From NCBI GenBank assembly GCA_019096065.1, contig JAGUCH010000001.1, forward strand, positions 10,912,001 to 10,976,000: a stretch of 64,000 bases of DNA. The letters are read 5' to 3'. A program made the translations under genes and the position numbers. Positions 13,502-23,750 of the stretch are shown here, piece after piece (within the stretch, counting starts at the first letter, position 1; the number at the start of each line of letters is the position of its first letter). The DNA comes from Paracyclopina nana. Its lineage: Eukaryota; Arthropoda; Copepoda; Cyclopoida; Cyclopettidae. The notes beneath the pieces are model-generated. The model had not been told where the DNA came from. It did not search any database and saw nothing but the letters and a program-made list of their open reading frames with translations.

Positions 13502-14490
13502 ATCTTGTCAAATTTGGCTCTAATTTGCTCGTGGCGCAAAATGAGCAACAACAATAACAACAATGACTGTTGCTTCCCGCCCAAGTCCGCCTTCGTTGGT
13601 ATGCACTTTAAGGTCAACACTTTTGGCAGTCCAATGAATCTTTGAGAAGACTCAAAAGAGCCCTCGGACCTCCAAATCAGCCTCCGAGGTCCCAAGACTT
13701 GGCATTTTCTTGGACAATGTAAATTTTTGTCTGCTGAAGATCATGGCTGGCCAACTGGCTCGAAACTCTGAAGGAGCCATGCGCCGTACTTGCTCTTATA
13801 TTGCGATTCCCACTTCAGATCCATCAAACACTGAGGGAGCTGAATTTGCGGAGTTGCGACCTTGCGCACAATTCCCGAGATGGCTCCTTCAAGCTGAGAA
13901 AAAGTCGCCAGACTTGGCTTTTTTTGAAAACAGCCACCGCACATTAGCCCAGAGTTTGTGGCTTTTTTGAAGAAAGAAAGACAAGTTATGATTGAGTACT
14001 TCTTGTTACGTGTAAGGTAACCGCGCTCGTCAATATAAATTGGCAGTTCAATAGTTAAAAATGTTTCAACTTTGAAAGTTATCTCTGTCATTTTGGCGAG
14101 TTATAAATTGCAACCATCACTGAACTTGATTGTGTGACCCCTTTGCTTTCTTTATTTAGGTATACTTCCGAAAGAAGACAAAATGACATAATTACAATAT
14201 TTGGCTTTCTATCGAATATTCAATAATAATCATTAAAATTCCGTAACTAAAGGTGCGAGCCTTTTCCCTTGACAATTGAAGCTTTTTTAAATCGTTACGT
14301 TGATTTGAGGCTTACTTGCTTGAATATTAAGCAGGATTTTGAATTTTGCAGAGCTCTCTTCGATTGGTCCTTTGAGTAGCGTATAGGTGACGCCACCAAC
14401 GCTCAGGTTCTGCTTCCATTTTGTCGCTGTTCAAACACACCAGAGAACTCTATTTTATCGTTTTACAATTTTCACAATAACAAACCGAGG
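13502..14490. promoter_or_regulatory. Divergent intergenic region between minus-strand exons and cp190
   Basis: The 989 bp between two head-to-head start codons (13501 minus, 14491 plus) must hold both 5' UTRs and promoters, or a shared bidirectional promoter. Short frames here lack splice or protein support. No clear TATA box was found near either start. Confidence 0.4.
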
Positions 14491-17188
14491 ATGGAGCCCT
14501 CGGCGTCCTTGGAGGAAGAGGCCGGCACCACCGTGCTGAGCCTTCCAGAAGGCTCAACCATGATGATCGGCGAGGATGGAGAGCAATATGTCACGATTGC
14601 CCAAGATGGCCAAACGTATGCCATTCCCTTGGCGGAATACCAAACCATGCAACCCGGAGGAACCATTACCATCCAAGTAAGGATTCTAAAATCATTACTA
14701 CCTTTTCGGCTATTTTTACTTTGAAATAACTCTCATGAACAGGCCCAGCAGCTCAACGCGGACGAGTTGTCTGGAGTTCCTCCGCAAGTAGTTGTTCAAG
14801 CGCCTTCTATTACCGCCAATATTCCCGCTACTACTGATCCTAAATCCGGCATCAAATGGGGCATGAACAGCGGAGCTCAGCCACACTTGGTCCCAGCTGT
14901 GTCCACAGTCAACCCCAAGCCTTTTGGCAGCCTGGAGCCACGCAAATTCAAGCCCATCAGGGTTGACAATTGGGGCATTTTCCTCTTGAACCGGTTGCAA
15001 ACGTACTTCCAGAAGAAAGAGTACGTGGATTTAACCCTGAGGTTTCCTTCCAAAAGCGCCCAGATCAAAGTGCACAAATTGGTGGTCAACGCTTGCACGG
15101 ATTACTTTATCAAAGCCGAGTCTTTGGGCCTGGTCGTAGATGGAGTCTACGACATGCCAAGCAATTTCCTGCCTGAACATGTGGCACCTGTCATTCGGTT
15201 TATGTATTCAGGCAGGCTAGACTTGAAGTCCCACATGTTCACAAAATTGAGGGAGACAGCCATGTCGCTAGGAATGTCGGTTTTAACCAAGCTTCTTGAC
15301 GCTCAGTTGTCAACTCCACCAGAGGTTTTGCAACAGCAATCTGCAAAGAAGCCTGCCAAGAGGTCATTCCTCGATCCTGTCAGGCAAATCAAGAAAATCA
15401 AAAAGATTGAGAAAAAGTTCATCAAGGAGCAAAAGCAGGAGAAAGTGTTGCAAAACAGGCTTCCTGGACTGGAATCGGACAAAATTGTACCTGGCAAAAA
15501 GCTGCCGATTTGGAAAAAGAGGGAGACTGTAGTAAATTCAGACCTCAATGCCAAAGAGGTGCCCAGGCAATTAACGGAGATGCAGGAGAACCTCAACTTT
15601 GAAAAAGTGAAGCAAACGGCTTCCGTTCGTGAGACTAGCAACTCCAACGACAAGGAGATGAGTGTGGAAGAAATCAAAGAGTTCATGGCTGAGCAGCGAA
15701 GCAAAAATAATGGTGAAGATGGAGCCATGCATGAGGACGACGACGATGATGACTACTATGACAACGATGCTGGCCTGGATTATGATGAGGCCATGGAAGA
15801 AGACGAGGAAGACAGCCAAGCTGAACAGCCAAGCTTTAACTTGACTCCAGCAAAGCCAATTCTCAAGACAGAGTCCAAAGAGTCACCCCTACCTAGGAAG
15901 TCGGTCAGGTTTTCATTAAGGCCCGGATCAGTTCCAGTTCCCAAAGAGGCTGATGTCAGTATTGCTGGCGACCAAGAAAAGTCCTCCGAAGTTGATGATC
16001 AGCCCACAAACACAGATGCCATGGATCAAACTGTTGAGGAGTTCAGTAAAGTGGTCGAGCAGGAGGAGAAAGAGTTGGAGCATTCGAGTCCAACAAAAGG
16101 CAGAACTACTCGCAGGGGAAGGCCAATCAATCCTCCAAATTTGGACCTTCCTGAGACTCCCACCAGTGGTGGTGGTAGTACTAGTAGTCCAAAAAAGGCT
16201 GCAAAGAAATCATCTGAAAAGTCACCAGCCATTCCTCCAATTGATCAAACTGCCATGATTTCGGAGCTGATGAAGAAAAATCCAGAGCTGTTCAAGAGTA
16301 ACAAACCTGTCAAGATTAAAGTAATGGCCAAAGACGCAAACGGGAAGAGCATAGTGAAAGTCATCACTGTCAAAGCAGCTCAACCCAATTCTGCCAGGTT
16401 ACCAGCTGCGGTCAATAAAAGCATCGACCTGACAACCTCAACTCCCGAGCCTCCATCGCCGAGTCAGGCCAAAGAGGACAGCCCCAAAAAGATCACTCCT
16501 TCAAAGCCTGACGAATCGAGCTATGGTATTAGGAGCCTACCTAGAGTCAAGTACACTGGGCGACGAGGGCGGCCTCCAATTATCAAACCAGGAGAAGAGG
16601 ATCCTCACGTCAAGGAGAGACAGGTTATTGCGCAGAAAATGCAAAATTCCACTGCCAAAATTGTCATACAGACTGGAAAAGTGGAGAGCTCTTCCACTCA
16701 CGACACATATACTACTTTTGAGCAGGTAATACTTTAAAAAGCCAAAATACCTTAAAAAGTCTATCAACTTTGCTTAGGTTTCCGACAAACTGGTGACAAA
16801 CGACGAGGGGTCACCTAATTGCCTCAATTCTAACCAGCTCGACCCATCGTCTGAGGCTGAGTCGTTGTCGCACGTGGCCTCTGGAATTGCAGCCTCGTTG
16901 GGCTTGGCATCAGCCGACTCACCCTCAGCAGCCCATCAGGATATGAGTGAAGCAAACAGTAGTTCTATATCAGGGCCTTTAAGTGACCTCGAGCATTTCG
17001 AGCTTGCACCTGTTACCAATGAATCGCAGCTTGAGGAAAGAAGCTCTTTAAAAAGACCCCGATCTGCAGAACTAAACTCCCCTGCTGAACAGCCAGCGAA
17101 GAAAGTCACCAAATTGGCGTTGGAGTGGAAAGATGACGATGACGAGGATGAAGTGGAAGGAACTGATAGTGGGAAAAAAGCGGCGTGA
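14491..17188 (+). CDS. Cp190: CP190-like BTB-domain chromatin insulator protein
   Basis: Three exons: 14491-14676, 14743-16725 and 16778-17188, 859 residues. In Drosophila, CP190 is a nuclear insulator cofactor that also associates with centrosomes. The BTB domain starts near residue 132: IRVDNWGIFLLNRLQ, YVDLTLRF, KVHKLVVNACTDYF closely follow fly CP190. Further CP190-like pieces are SVEEIKEFMAEQRS followed by an acidic Asp/Tyr run, and the acidic C-terminal end LALEWKDDDDEDE. The C2H2 zinc fingers of fly CP190 are absent: no C-x2-C/H-x3-H pattern appears in any exon. Two AT-hook cores occur instead (RRGRPIN and RRGRPPI). A region near residues 215-245 is very Lys-rich. The start has a short non-BTB leader containing GEDGEQYVTI. 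Identity is strong for the BTB and C-terminus; orthology versus a CP190 paralogue is not settled. Confidence 0.85.
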
Positions 17189-17206
17189 TCGCATATTTTT
17201 CGGAGC

Positions 17207-17212
17207 ATTAAA
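17207..17212 (+). terminator. Polyadenylation signal ATTAAA after cp190
   Basis: ATTAAA lies 19 bp after the cp190 stop codon at 17186-17188. It is close, but the next gene begins only 260 bp downstream, so a short 3' UTR is expected. Confidence 0.45.
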
Positions 17213-17445
17213 ATTATCTAATTTCGTGCTATACAATCTCTCATTTTTGTGGTAAGAGTGGAAATTTTTTGTGTTGATTCCAGAAAAATGATGTAAACAG
17301 GAATTTTGAAGGCACATGTTTTCAAAAGTATCGCATCTTATCTTTGTTTGCTTCCTTTGCGCTAGCATGTCAATTGTGATTTAAGACCTTTAAATGTACT
17401 AGTTCAGGTGCTACTTTCACTCCATTCAAAGTTAAGGGCCTTGAA

Positions 17446-19130
17446 ATGTATCTGAGAATACTGAAGACTGTGTATCCTGTGAAAGGACTTATGACAGTGG
17501 TGGGTGCAACCTTGCTGCTATTGTCGCTAGCACTAGATTTCTCTTATGGTAAGTGGCAATATTTAACATTGAGGATTAAAAATGCGTTACGCAAATGCTT
17601 GCAGCCAACTTAAACACTTATGTAATTGCCTACTTGAGAAGCAAAGATCCTAACATAACTTACTCTGATTGGATTTTTGTGGCTACTTCCAAAACCATTT
17701 TGCAAGGAGTTCTGATGCCGTTCGCAGGAAAATTGGAGCGCAAAATCGGCACAAAACCAAGCATAATTTTAGGCTGCTTCATTTACACGTAAAAAGGAGC
17801 ATTTTTCTGCTGTTTTAGTGTAAACGTTGCTTCTTTTTCAGAGGAAGCATAACTTTGACCTACTTTGCACTTGATTATGGGTTGACTGCTGTAATATTTT
17901 CCTTATCAATTTCACATGGAATTGGATTTAGCTTGATTTATGCTCAGGCAATTGGGGCTGTGATAAAGGTACATCCATATCAGCCCCAATATAATAATGA
18001 CACCCCCATCCAATTTTCGTTGTTCAGTGGTTTTCAGAAGGAAACAAAGGTCTTATGTCCTCCATTGCTGTCGGAGGTTATGGATTCGGAGCCGTTATTT
18101 GGATACCTTTGGAGACAGCATTTGTCAATCCAGACAATGCCAATGCTACTGCCGTCAACCCAAGTGACCCCGACTCCGAAAAGTATTTACTTTAAAATTT
18201 TCATTTTTATTATCATTTTCATGGATACCTTTGCCTAGATATTTTACTGATCCAGATGTTCTCCAGCAAATTCCATACCTATTTTTACTGCTCGGTGGAA
18301 TTTTTGCTTCTTTTCAAATTTTGGGCTTGCTTTTTATTTCCCATCCTGCAAAGTCAGAAATAGATGAAAATAAGAGCTTGTCGTCAACTTCATTGAACAG
18401 CCAGCCATCTAATGAGGAGAAGAATCTGACCATACTGCAAACTCTAAAAATGAAAAACTTTTGGCTATTGTGGACCATTTTCCTGGCCCTGCAATTAATG
18501 AATGCATTTGTGAATAGCTACCAAAAGTCATTTGGGCTCAAGTACATCAATGATGACACTTACTTCAGCAGAGTTGGACTCATGGCAAATATCCTTAATG
18601 GAGGCTGTAGAATAGCTTGGGGGAAAATATACGATGCAAAAGGATTCAAAGTAGGAAATTGACTTTTTTATAGCAATGTGCTTGATATGCTAATGATTTT
18701 TCAATTTTAGTTTAATGCTTTGCTCATTGGCTCAGTTTCAACAATTTTGACTTTCACCATCATATTGCTGGAATATGTGCCAGAAGGCGAAGGATTGTGG
18801 GGAAGGAAGATATTTTTTGGAATTTGGGTAGTTGGGCTCTATGGCTTTTTCCCTGGAATTTATGCTAGTGTTGCACCGGTGACGCAAGCCGTTTTTGGTT
18901 CCTTGAATTACTCAAGGGATTTTGGCCTTCTTTTTACACAATCAGTAATAATGCAGTACATAATGATTACAAAAAAGCATAAAACCTTCAATATTTAGAT
19001 TGTTGCAAGCTTTGTGCTCATCATAGGACAACAGTTCCTTTTTGTGCACATTGACTATCTGGGCATGTTCATGATTTGTGGAGTTTTTGGACTATTTGGC
19101 TTGTTGGCAACCCTTAAATTGCGCCTTTAA
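17446..19130 (+). CDS. Major facilitator superfamily transporter, oxalate/formate-antiporter (OFA) type
   Basis: Seven exons: 17446-17548, 17605-17788, 17842-17968, 18028-18182, 18239-18650, 18711-18944 and 18999-19130. All phases agree and give 448 residues with about 12 hydrophobic helices. A membrane carrier for a small organic anion is inferred. Family signs are LERKIGTKPSIILGC after helix 2, SHGIGFSLIYAQAIGAV in helix 4, the motif WFSEGNKGLMSSIAVGGYGFGA at the helix 4-5 turn (compare W-F-x-x-(R/K)-KG in OFA proteins), a soluble central loop near residues 210-260, and a second half starting at NFWLLWTIF. The substrate cannot be told from sequence. Introns of 49-61 bp are typical of the compact genes here. 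A monocarboxylate (SLC16) carrier is the alternative, but the WF-x-x-x-KG region fits OFA better. Confidence 0.8.
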
Positions 19131-19196
19131 TCTTTAGGTGACTTTTTCCTTTGCCTGTAATCAGCAAGTATTCATCCTACTAAGCTGACACTTGAT

Positions 19197-19202
19197 AATA
19201 AA
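19197..19202 (+). terminator. Polyadenylation signal AATAAA after the MFS gene
   Basis: A canonical AATAAA lies 67 bp after the stop codon at 19128-19130. The interval 19203-19547 shows no coding exon and should hold the fbxw2 promoter and 5' UTR. Confidence 0.6.
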
Positions 19203-19547
19203 GATCTATGCTTGCTATCCTAGCTAGTATTCCAGTACCGAACTACCGATTGGCGATTGCCGCAAATTTGCTGTCAAATCAAACTAACAATTCTTAGGCT
19301 CTGTTTTCCAGTATTTCTACAACTTTTTGGAGTGATTTCAAGACTTTCAAAGCAATTTATGCGCTTGGATAACTTAAAAATCAATTAGTTGCATATGCTG
19401 TCTTTTTTTTAAAGTTTAAGGATTGTTTGGAGAATTTTTCAAATCTATTTAATTTGCTTGTACTCGGAATTTGAGCCGATTTATAGAGCCAAAACAAAAC
19501 ACATCTGTTTCGGGACTTTTTCACATATCCTAGCTGAAAGTTGTGTG

Positions 19548-22500
19548 ATGGATGTCAGGCTCTTCCGTGAGAAGTGGCTACCTGATTTCATCAATGACTT
19601 TGACAGCTTGAATGCTGATCAGAAAGAGGAAACAATTCAGAAACTACTGACAATACTCGGGTCAAGAGAGAAATTCTTGCTCCAAACCAACCTCCCAAAT
19701 CTCCTGTTCAGGGACTTGGTCAAGACTTTACCCACTGAGATCATTGAGAAAATATTGCTCGGCCTGAGTGTTGATGATCTACTCAAATGTTGCGTAACTT
19801 GCAAGTCATGGAACAAGTATTTCTCAAGCTTGGCAAGATGCTGGAGATCGCATGGCATTAAATTGGGATTGATGCCTCGCCACCTAACAGAGAAAGATGA
19901 TTGGAAAAAAGCCACCGTTTTTGTGAAGCGACTTCGGAATCAGATAAAACAAGGCATTTGTTTTACTCATCTTGCTCAAGAGAAGCTAGTTGGTCTTGAC
20001 ACTCTTCTGTCAAGCGTTGATCATGATAAGGGTATTGTTGTTGGAGCCACTTCTGACCCTGCTAGCAGAAATATGCCCGATGTGCAAGAGCAGCTCATAT
20101 TTTATGACATAAAGCTAAATGAGGTTTGCCGGACTATTTCAGTTCGTAGTGGTATTTCATTGGTGAAAGTGAAGTGGCCAAGTCATGTTGTTTGTGGTCA
20201 CTTTGATGGAACTCTGTCATCTTGGAACGTGGAGGATGGAACGAGCATTCTTCTAAGAGGTCACACCGCTGATGTCTTCACTTTAGACATTTGCGAGGTA
20301 AGTTACAGCAACAGTCTTTTTTTGGATAGTTCAAATGCTCTCGATGTCTCGTGTGACAGCATGATAGCTTTTGCATAGCAGCCAAGGTCTTTCTTCGCTG
20401 ACTTGTGCTCAAGATATTTGCGTAGCCAATAGGTGTACTTCAATTGGACTCTTTCTACTTCCCTTTGATTCCTTAGCTCATGCTTTCTGATACCATCGGT
20501 GCTGTAGAGCAAAATGAAGAAAACCAACGTTAGGATACATAAGTCGACCTGTGGGCTCCCTGCAGTTTGGCATCGCCAATCATAAATTCCCTAATTTTGA
20601 AGAAACAAATAAGATGGCTTTTTCATATAGGTTCAAGCAAACCTTCATTATCCTTCGATGTTCATTTTCATAGCTGACATGGCACGCCCATGGGGTAGAG
20701 TACATGGGCTCAAAAACGAAATTCGGGCCTTGGCTGCTATCCGGAAACATCTGGTCATAGTGTTGCATGACAAGCTCCACTTCGTGACATTCATGTCTGT
20801 ATTGGGAACCAAATTGGAATAGCTCATGGGAGAAGTAATCCTCCTGCGGGAAAACGTTGTTTTCTCCATAGTGACGCTAGTATACGCGGTAATTTACCTG
20901 GTACATGGTTCCAGCCAAGAAAGTTTGTATCTTGTGGCTGTTATTTTGAACAAGGATGCATTTGTCGTGCCAGCTCAAATTTTCATTTTCCATGAGCCAA
21001 TGAGAAACACATGCCACGATGGCATGGTCCATTTGATTGACGGAATTAACGTCTTGATCGGGGATAAATGATTTCTCGGACCAGTCGCTGGCATAGTGCC
21101 TGTAAAAAACATCAATGGCACTGGCATACAGCTGGAAGGTTTTCTTGCACAAGAACTGAATCTGTTGGCTGCAAATGCTGCGCAAATTATCCATCTCTTC
21201 GTGAGTCAATGCAAATTGCATAACCTTGTGGCTTCGTTGAATTTGGTCACCTTCCGGGCTTTTCACGTAAGACACTTTCATGCCAGCTGCTAAGCACTTG
21301 TCAAAACGACATTTCCTGCAGCTTCTCCTGGTTTTTGAGTCGATCATGCAGCCTTTCCTGGCATGAGATTTGAAGGCCAAATACTGACCACTTTGAACGG
21401 ATCTCATGAAAAATCCTCTGCAACTGGTGCACACTAAATTTGCCCCATAAAATGAGTGTGGGCTGCCCTCGGAAATTTCGCAAACTCTACACTTCATCAT
21501 GTACACATTTTCCTTTGAATGAGGCCAAATTGGGCAAAACCGGTTTCCCTCAAGTGTCGTCACTTACTGCGCCCTTTAAGCGTATTCATCAGCTATCAGG
21601 ATTGTTTTCGAATCATTTATTCACACGCGTGCGTTAGTGGTTATCAACATGTGATTGATATTAATTTTTTGCCTCAGTCACATTTTTATTGGGTTCCACT
21701 CTGGTTGAAGTTGGGTTGCTCGGAGCCGGAACTTTGGGTGGGTTCCGACTCCGAGTTGCTCGGAAGGTCGCTCCGAAGATGGCCCCTTTGACTGGCATAT
21801 CTCTCGATCTACGCAACAAAGAAATTGGGTCAAAATGGCCGCTCAAGTCACTTATGATAAGCTTACCAACTTTGGTGTGCGGCCTCGTCAAAATGCTAAA
21901 CGTTACTGAATTCGACTGCTGTCATTGCTGCGCTTTTAGCTGCTTTTGCTGCTGCGATTACAAGTGCAAGCTGTGCCAGCCAAAGTACGGTGACTAGGTC
22001 GACTGGATATAAATAGAGAGCGGAAGTTTTAGTAAGCTGAGACCATAGCGAACGCTCGAAAAATTGCAAAGGTCAAACTTATGTACTTGAGGTTGTGTGA
22101 CGTGTATATTTTTAAATTTGCGTTAACTTAGATTTTGACCTTCGCGATTTGCTCAGTAGCGTGCGCTGGAAATCTTCCGCTCTCTATGATATCCAGGCGA
22201 ACTAACGGTGACTGATAAAAAGCTGACCGCAATTTATGCGCAGTTATTAGTTGCGATAGATTGAGTCATCTCCAGGAAGCGAATGAGTATTTTATTTCAT
22301 CTTTTCAATAACCGATTGCTAGCAGGTTTTCAAGCTGGCAAATTCACTGAATGCTATTGATAAATGAAATGAGCATGGGGGCTTGGGTTATTGCTTGGGC
22401 TCTTGGCCCTTGGAGCCTCTCGAGGGCCTGGCCTTGGCCTCAGTGCCCTCTTTCTTCCCCTTTCCGCCCTCTTTGGGAGTCTTTGCAGCCTTGCCTTCTC

Positions 22501-23750
22501 CAGCTTTCTTGGGCATTTTGGTTTTGTGCTTGGTGAGTGCTGAAAAAAGTGGACTTGGGGTTTGCTTTCTATTGCGCAGTTACTGTTTGCGAAAGTAGTT
22601 TTCTTACCCTGACGTTTGAAGCTCTGGTGGACTTGTGATGAGGGAGAGAGCCTCGCCAGGCTCTTATGTAGCTCGCCTATCCAGATATTTCCAGATTCTA
22701 GCAACGCATCGAGAGCAATCGGCGGGCTGCCAGTGGCTTTTCCCTGGAAGCATGATACTTTTAGTTAAGGAAAAGCCTCTATGCACTGATGGCTTTCTCC
22801 TCAATGGTACTCTCCAAATGTTCTGGGCACGACAGAAGTAGCATTCTCTTTAGAGTCATTTTCCTTCTTCTCTTTCATTTCCCACACGACCGACTACAAC
22901 TAGTTCAACTATCAAAGCTAATAGATCCTTGCAGGCATGAAATGCTTTTCCGAGGGCACCTACTTTTCATAAAAGCTATATATAGGAACCAATTTCCTGA
23001 TTAAAAATGCCATTTTATGTGCTTTCGCAGAGCCTGGACCTCATTGCCTCGGGAGCAGCTGATCAAACTGCCAAATTATGGAGCCTCAAAACTGGCATCC
23101 TTCGAAAAACTCTCACAGACTTCGACCATTGGGTGGTCCATGTCGTCCTTTTGAGCAAAGAAAAGCACCAAATCGAAGCCTTTCGTGGCCAACATGTCTT
23201 GGTTGCCATGACCAAGACTTTCATCTCCTTGATATCATGGGAGGATTTAAACGAATGGACGGAAGAGAGATGGCATTTTCGCATTGCAGTGCATGACGGA
23301 GATTGCCTGAAAACCAACTTGTTCACGCCAGGCCTCCACGTGTATGGCCAAAAAATAGCGTTTGTCAGACAAGTGGCGGTATTTGACACCCAAACAGTGG
23401 GTGATGGCGAATTGGTGATTGCCAATGCCAATGATGGCCAAGTGGTGACAACCGTGCACATCAACCAGAAAGTGAGAAAGTTGTTGGCAGTGGGAGAGAG
23501 ATTCGCTCTCCTCCTGCTTCCATTCATCAACACCAAGTATCATAACTTGGCCGTGGTGGATCTGCGAGAGAAGAGAGTGATTGGAGGAACCTACGTTCCC
23601 CATTCCAGAGCTAGCAATCCTGGGTTCACCCAGATTGCCACAGGCTGCGGAAAGTGGCTGGATGGATTCCAAGCTTGTCCTAATGATGATCTTATCGTTG
23701 CGTTAGCTACAGCGGATTGCACCCTACATTTTGTCAAATGGAGCATATAA
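19548..23750 (+). CDS. FBXW2: F-box/WD-repeat protein, FBXW2-like (SCF ubiquitin ligase adaptor)
   Basis: Two exons, 19548-20297 and 23031-23750, joined in phase 0, give 489 residues. FBXW2-type proteins recruit substrates to SCF E3 ligases through Skp1. The amino-terminal helix MDVRLFREKWLPDF with the KEETIQKLL segment resembles the start of human FBXW2, which is why the Met at 19548 is preferred over the in-frame one at 19458. The F-box spans about residues 54-105 (LVKTLPTEIIEKILLGLS, CCVTCKSWNKYFSSLARCW). WD-type strands follow: VCGHFDGTLSSWNVEDG, LLRGHTADVFTLDICE, then after the intron IASGAADQTAKLWSLKTG. The carboxy end TADCTLHFVKWSI closes the propeller. The repeats are degenerate, as in FBXW2. 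The 2733 bp intron carries two antisense genes. Confidence 0.88.
20303..21500 (-). CDS. Divergent nuclear receptor, nested antisense in the FBXW2 intron
   Basis: Three exons: 20898-21500, 20643-20843 and 20303-20590, about 363 residues, phase 0 throughout. The DNA-binding domain begins at residue 4: CRVC, CTSCRGFFMRS (P-box TSCRG), GCMID, then SCRKCRFDKCLAAGMK. The second zinc finger normally starts C-x5-C; here the first ligand position is Ser (SHARKGC), so one Cys is missing. An LBD-like helical region follows, with NLSWHDKCILVQNNSHK in the helix 3-5 zone and LKYTYWLRKYLEH in the helix 9-10 zone. Transcription factor activity is inferred; the subfamily is not recognised. The start is uncertain: ATG ATG at 21500-21495 just precedes the first finger, while the frame stays open to 21563 without an upstream ATG. 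The stop lies 5 bp beyond the FBXW2 exon 1 donor, so its 3' UTR should overlap FBXW2 exon 1 in antisense. Confidence 0.85.
22003..22196. repeat. Imperfect inverted repeat with a TATA-like box
   Basis: The left arm 22003-22026 (CTGGATATAAATAGAGAGCGG...) pairs with the right arm 22174-22196 (CTTCCGCTCTCTATGATATCCAG) with two mismatches and one bulged base. Inner complementarity resumes around GCAAAGGTCAAACTTA near 22064 and its partner near 22130. The left arm holds TATAAATA at 22007-22014. It lies in the FBXW2 intron between the two nested antisense genes. Foldback element or structured transcript; not determined. Confidence 0.6.
22291..22296 (-). terminator. Polyadenylation signal AATAAA for the nested small gene
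   Basis: TTTATT on the plus strand reads AATAAA on the minus strand, 92 bp after the stop codon of the 42-residue frame. It supports that frame as the end of a real short transcript. Confidence 0.55.
22388..22516 (-). CDS. 42-residue Lys/Gly/Glu-rich basic protein, nested in the FBXW2 intron
   Basis: The frame from ATG at 22516 to TAA at 22388 encodes 42 residues, starting MPKKAGEGKAAKTPKEGGKG and ending SKGQEPKQ. A gene structure supports it. A non-coding first exon ends at a GTAAGA donor (exon lower end 22608). The acceptor TTTTTTCAG puts the second exon at 22539, and the start context is ACCAAAATG. An AATAAA lies downstream on the same strand. The composition recalls HMGN or histone-tail proteins, but there is no certain motif match, so a chromatin role is only a guess. 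An overlapping longer minus-strand frame (22354-22704) is a shadow that ignores the splice. Confidence 0.6.
   Translation of the reverse strand: MPKKAGEGKAAKTPKEGGKGKKEGTEAKARPSRGSKGQEPKQ

Noticed and set aside
21501..21563. Receptor start at 21563
   Set aside because: The first codon there is GTG, and GTAAGT directly upstream looks like a donor; the ATG pair at 21500-21495 is the first real start before the zinc finger.
22354..22704. 116-codon minus-strand Arg/Pro-rich frame
   Set aside because: It reads through a clear GTAAGA...TTTTTTCAG intron and is out of frame with the better supported 42-residue protein.
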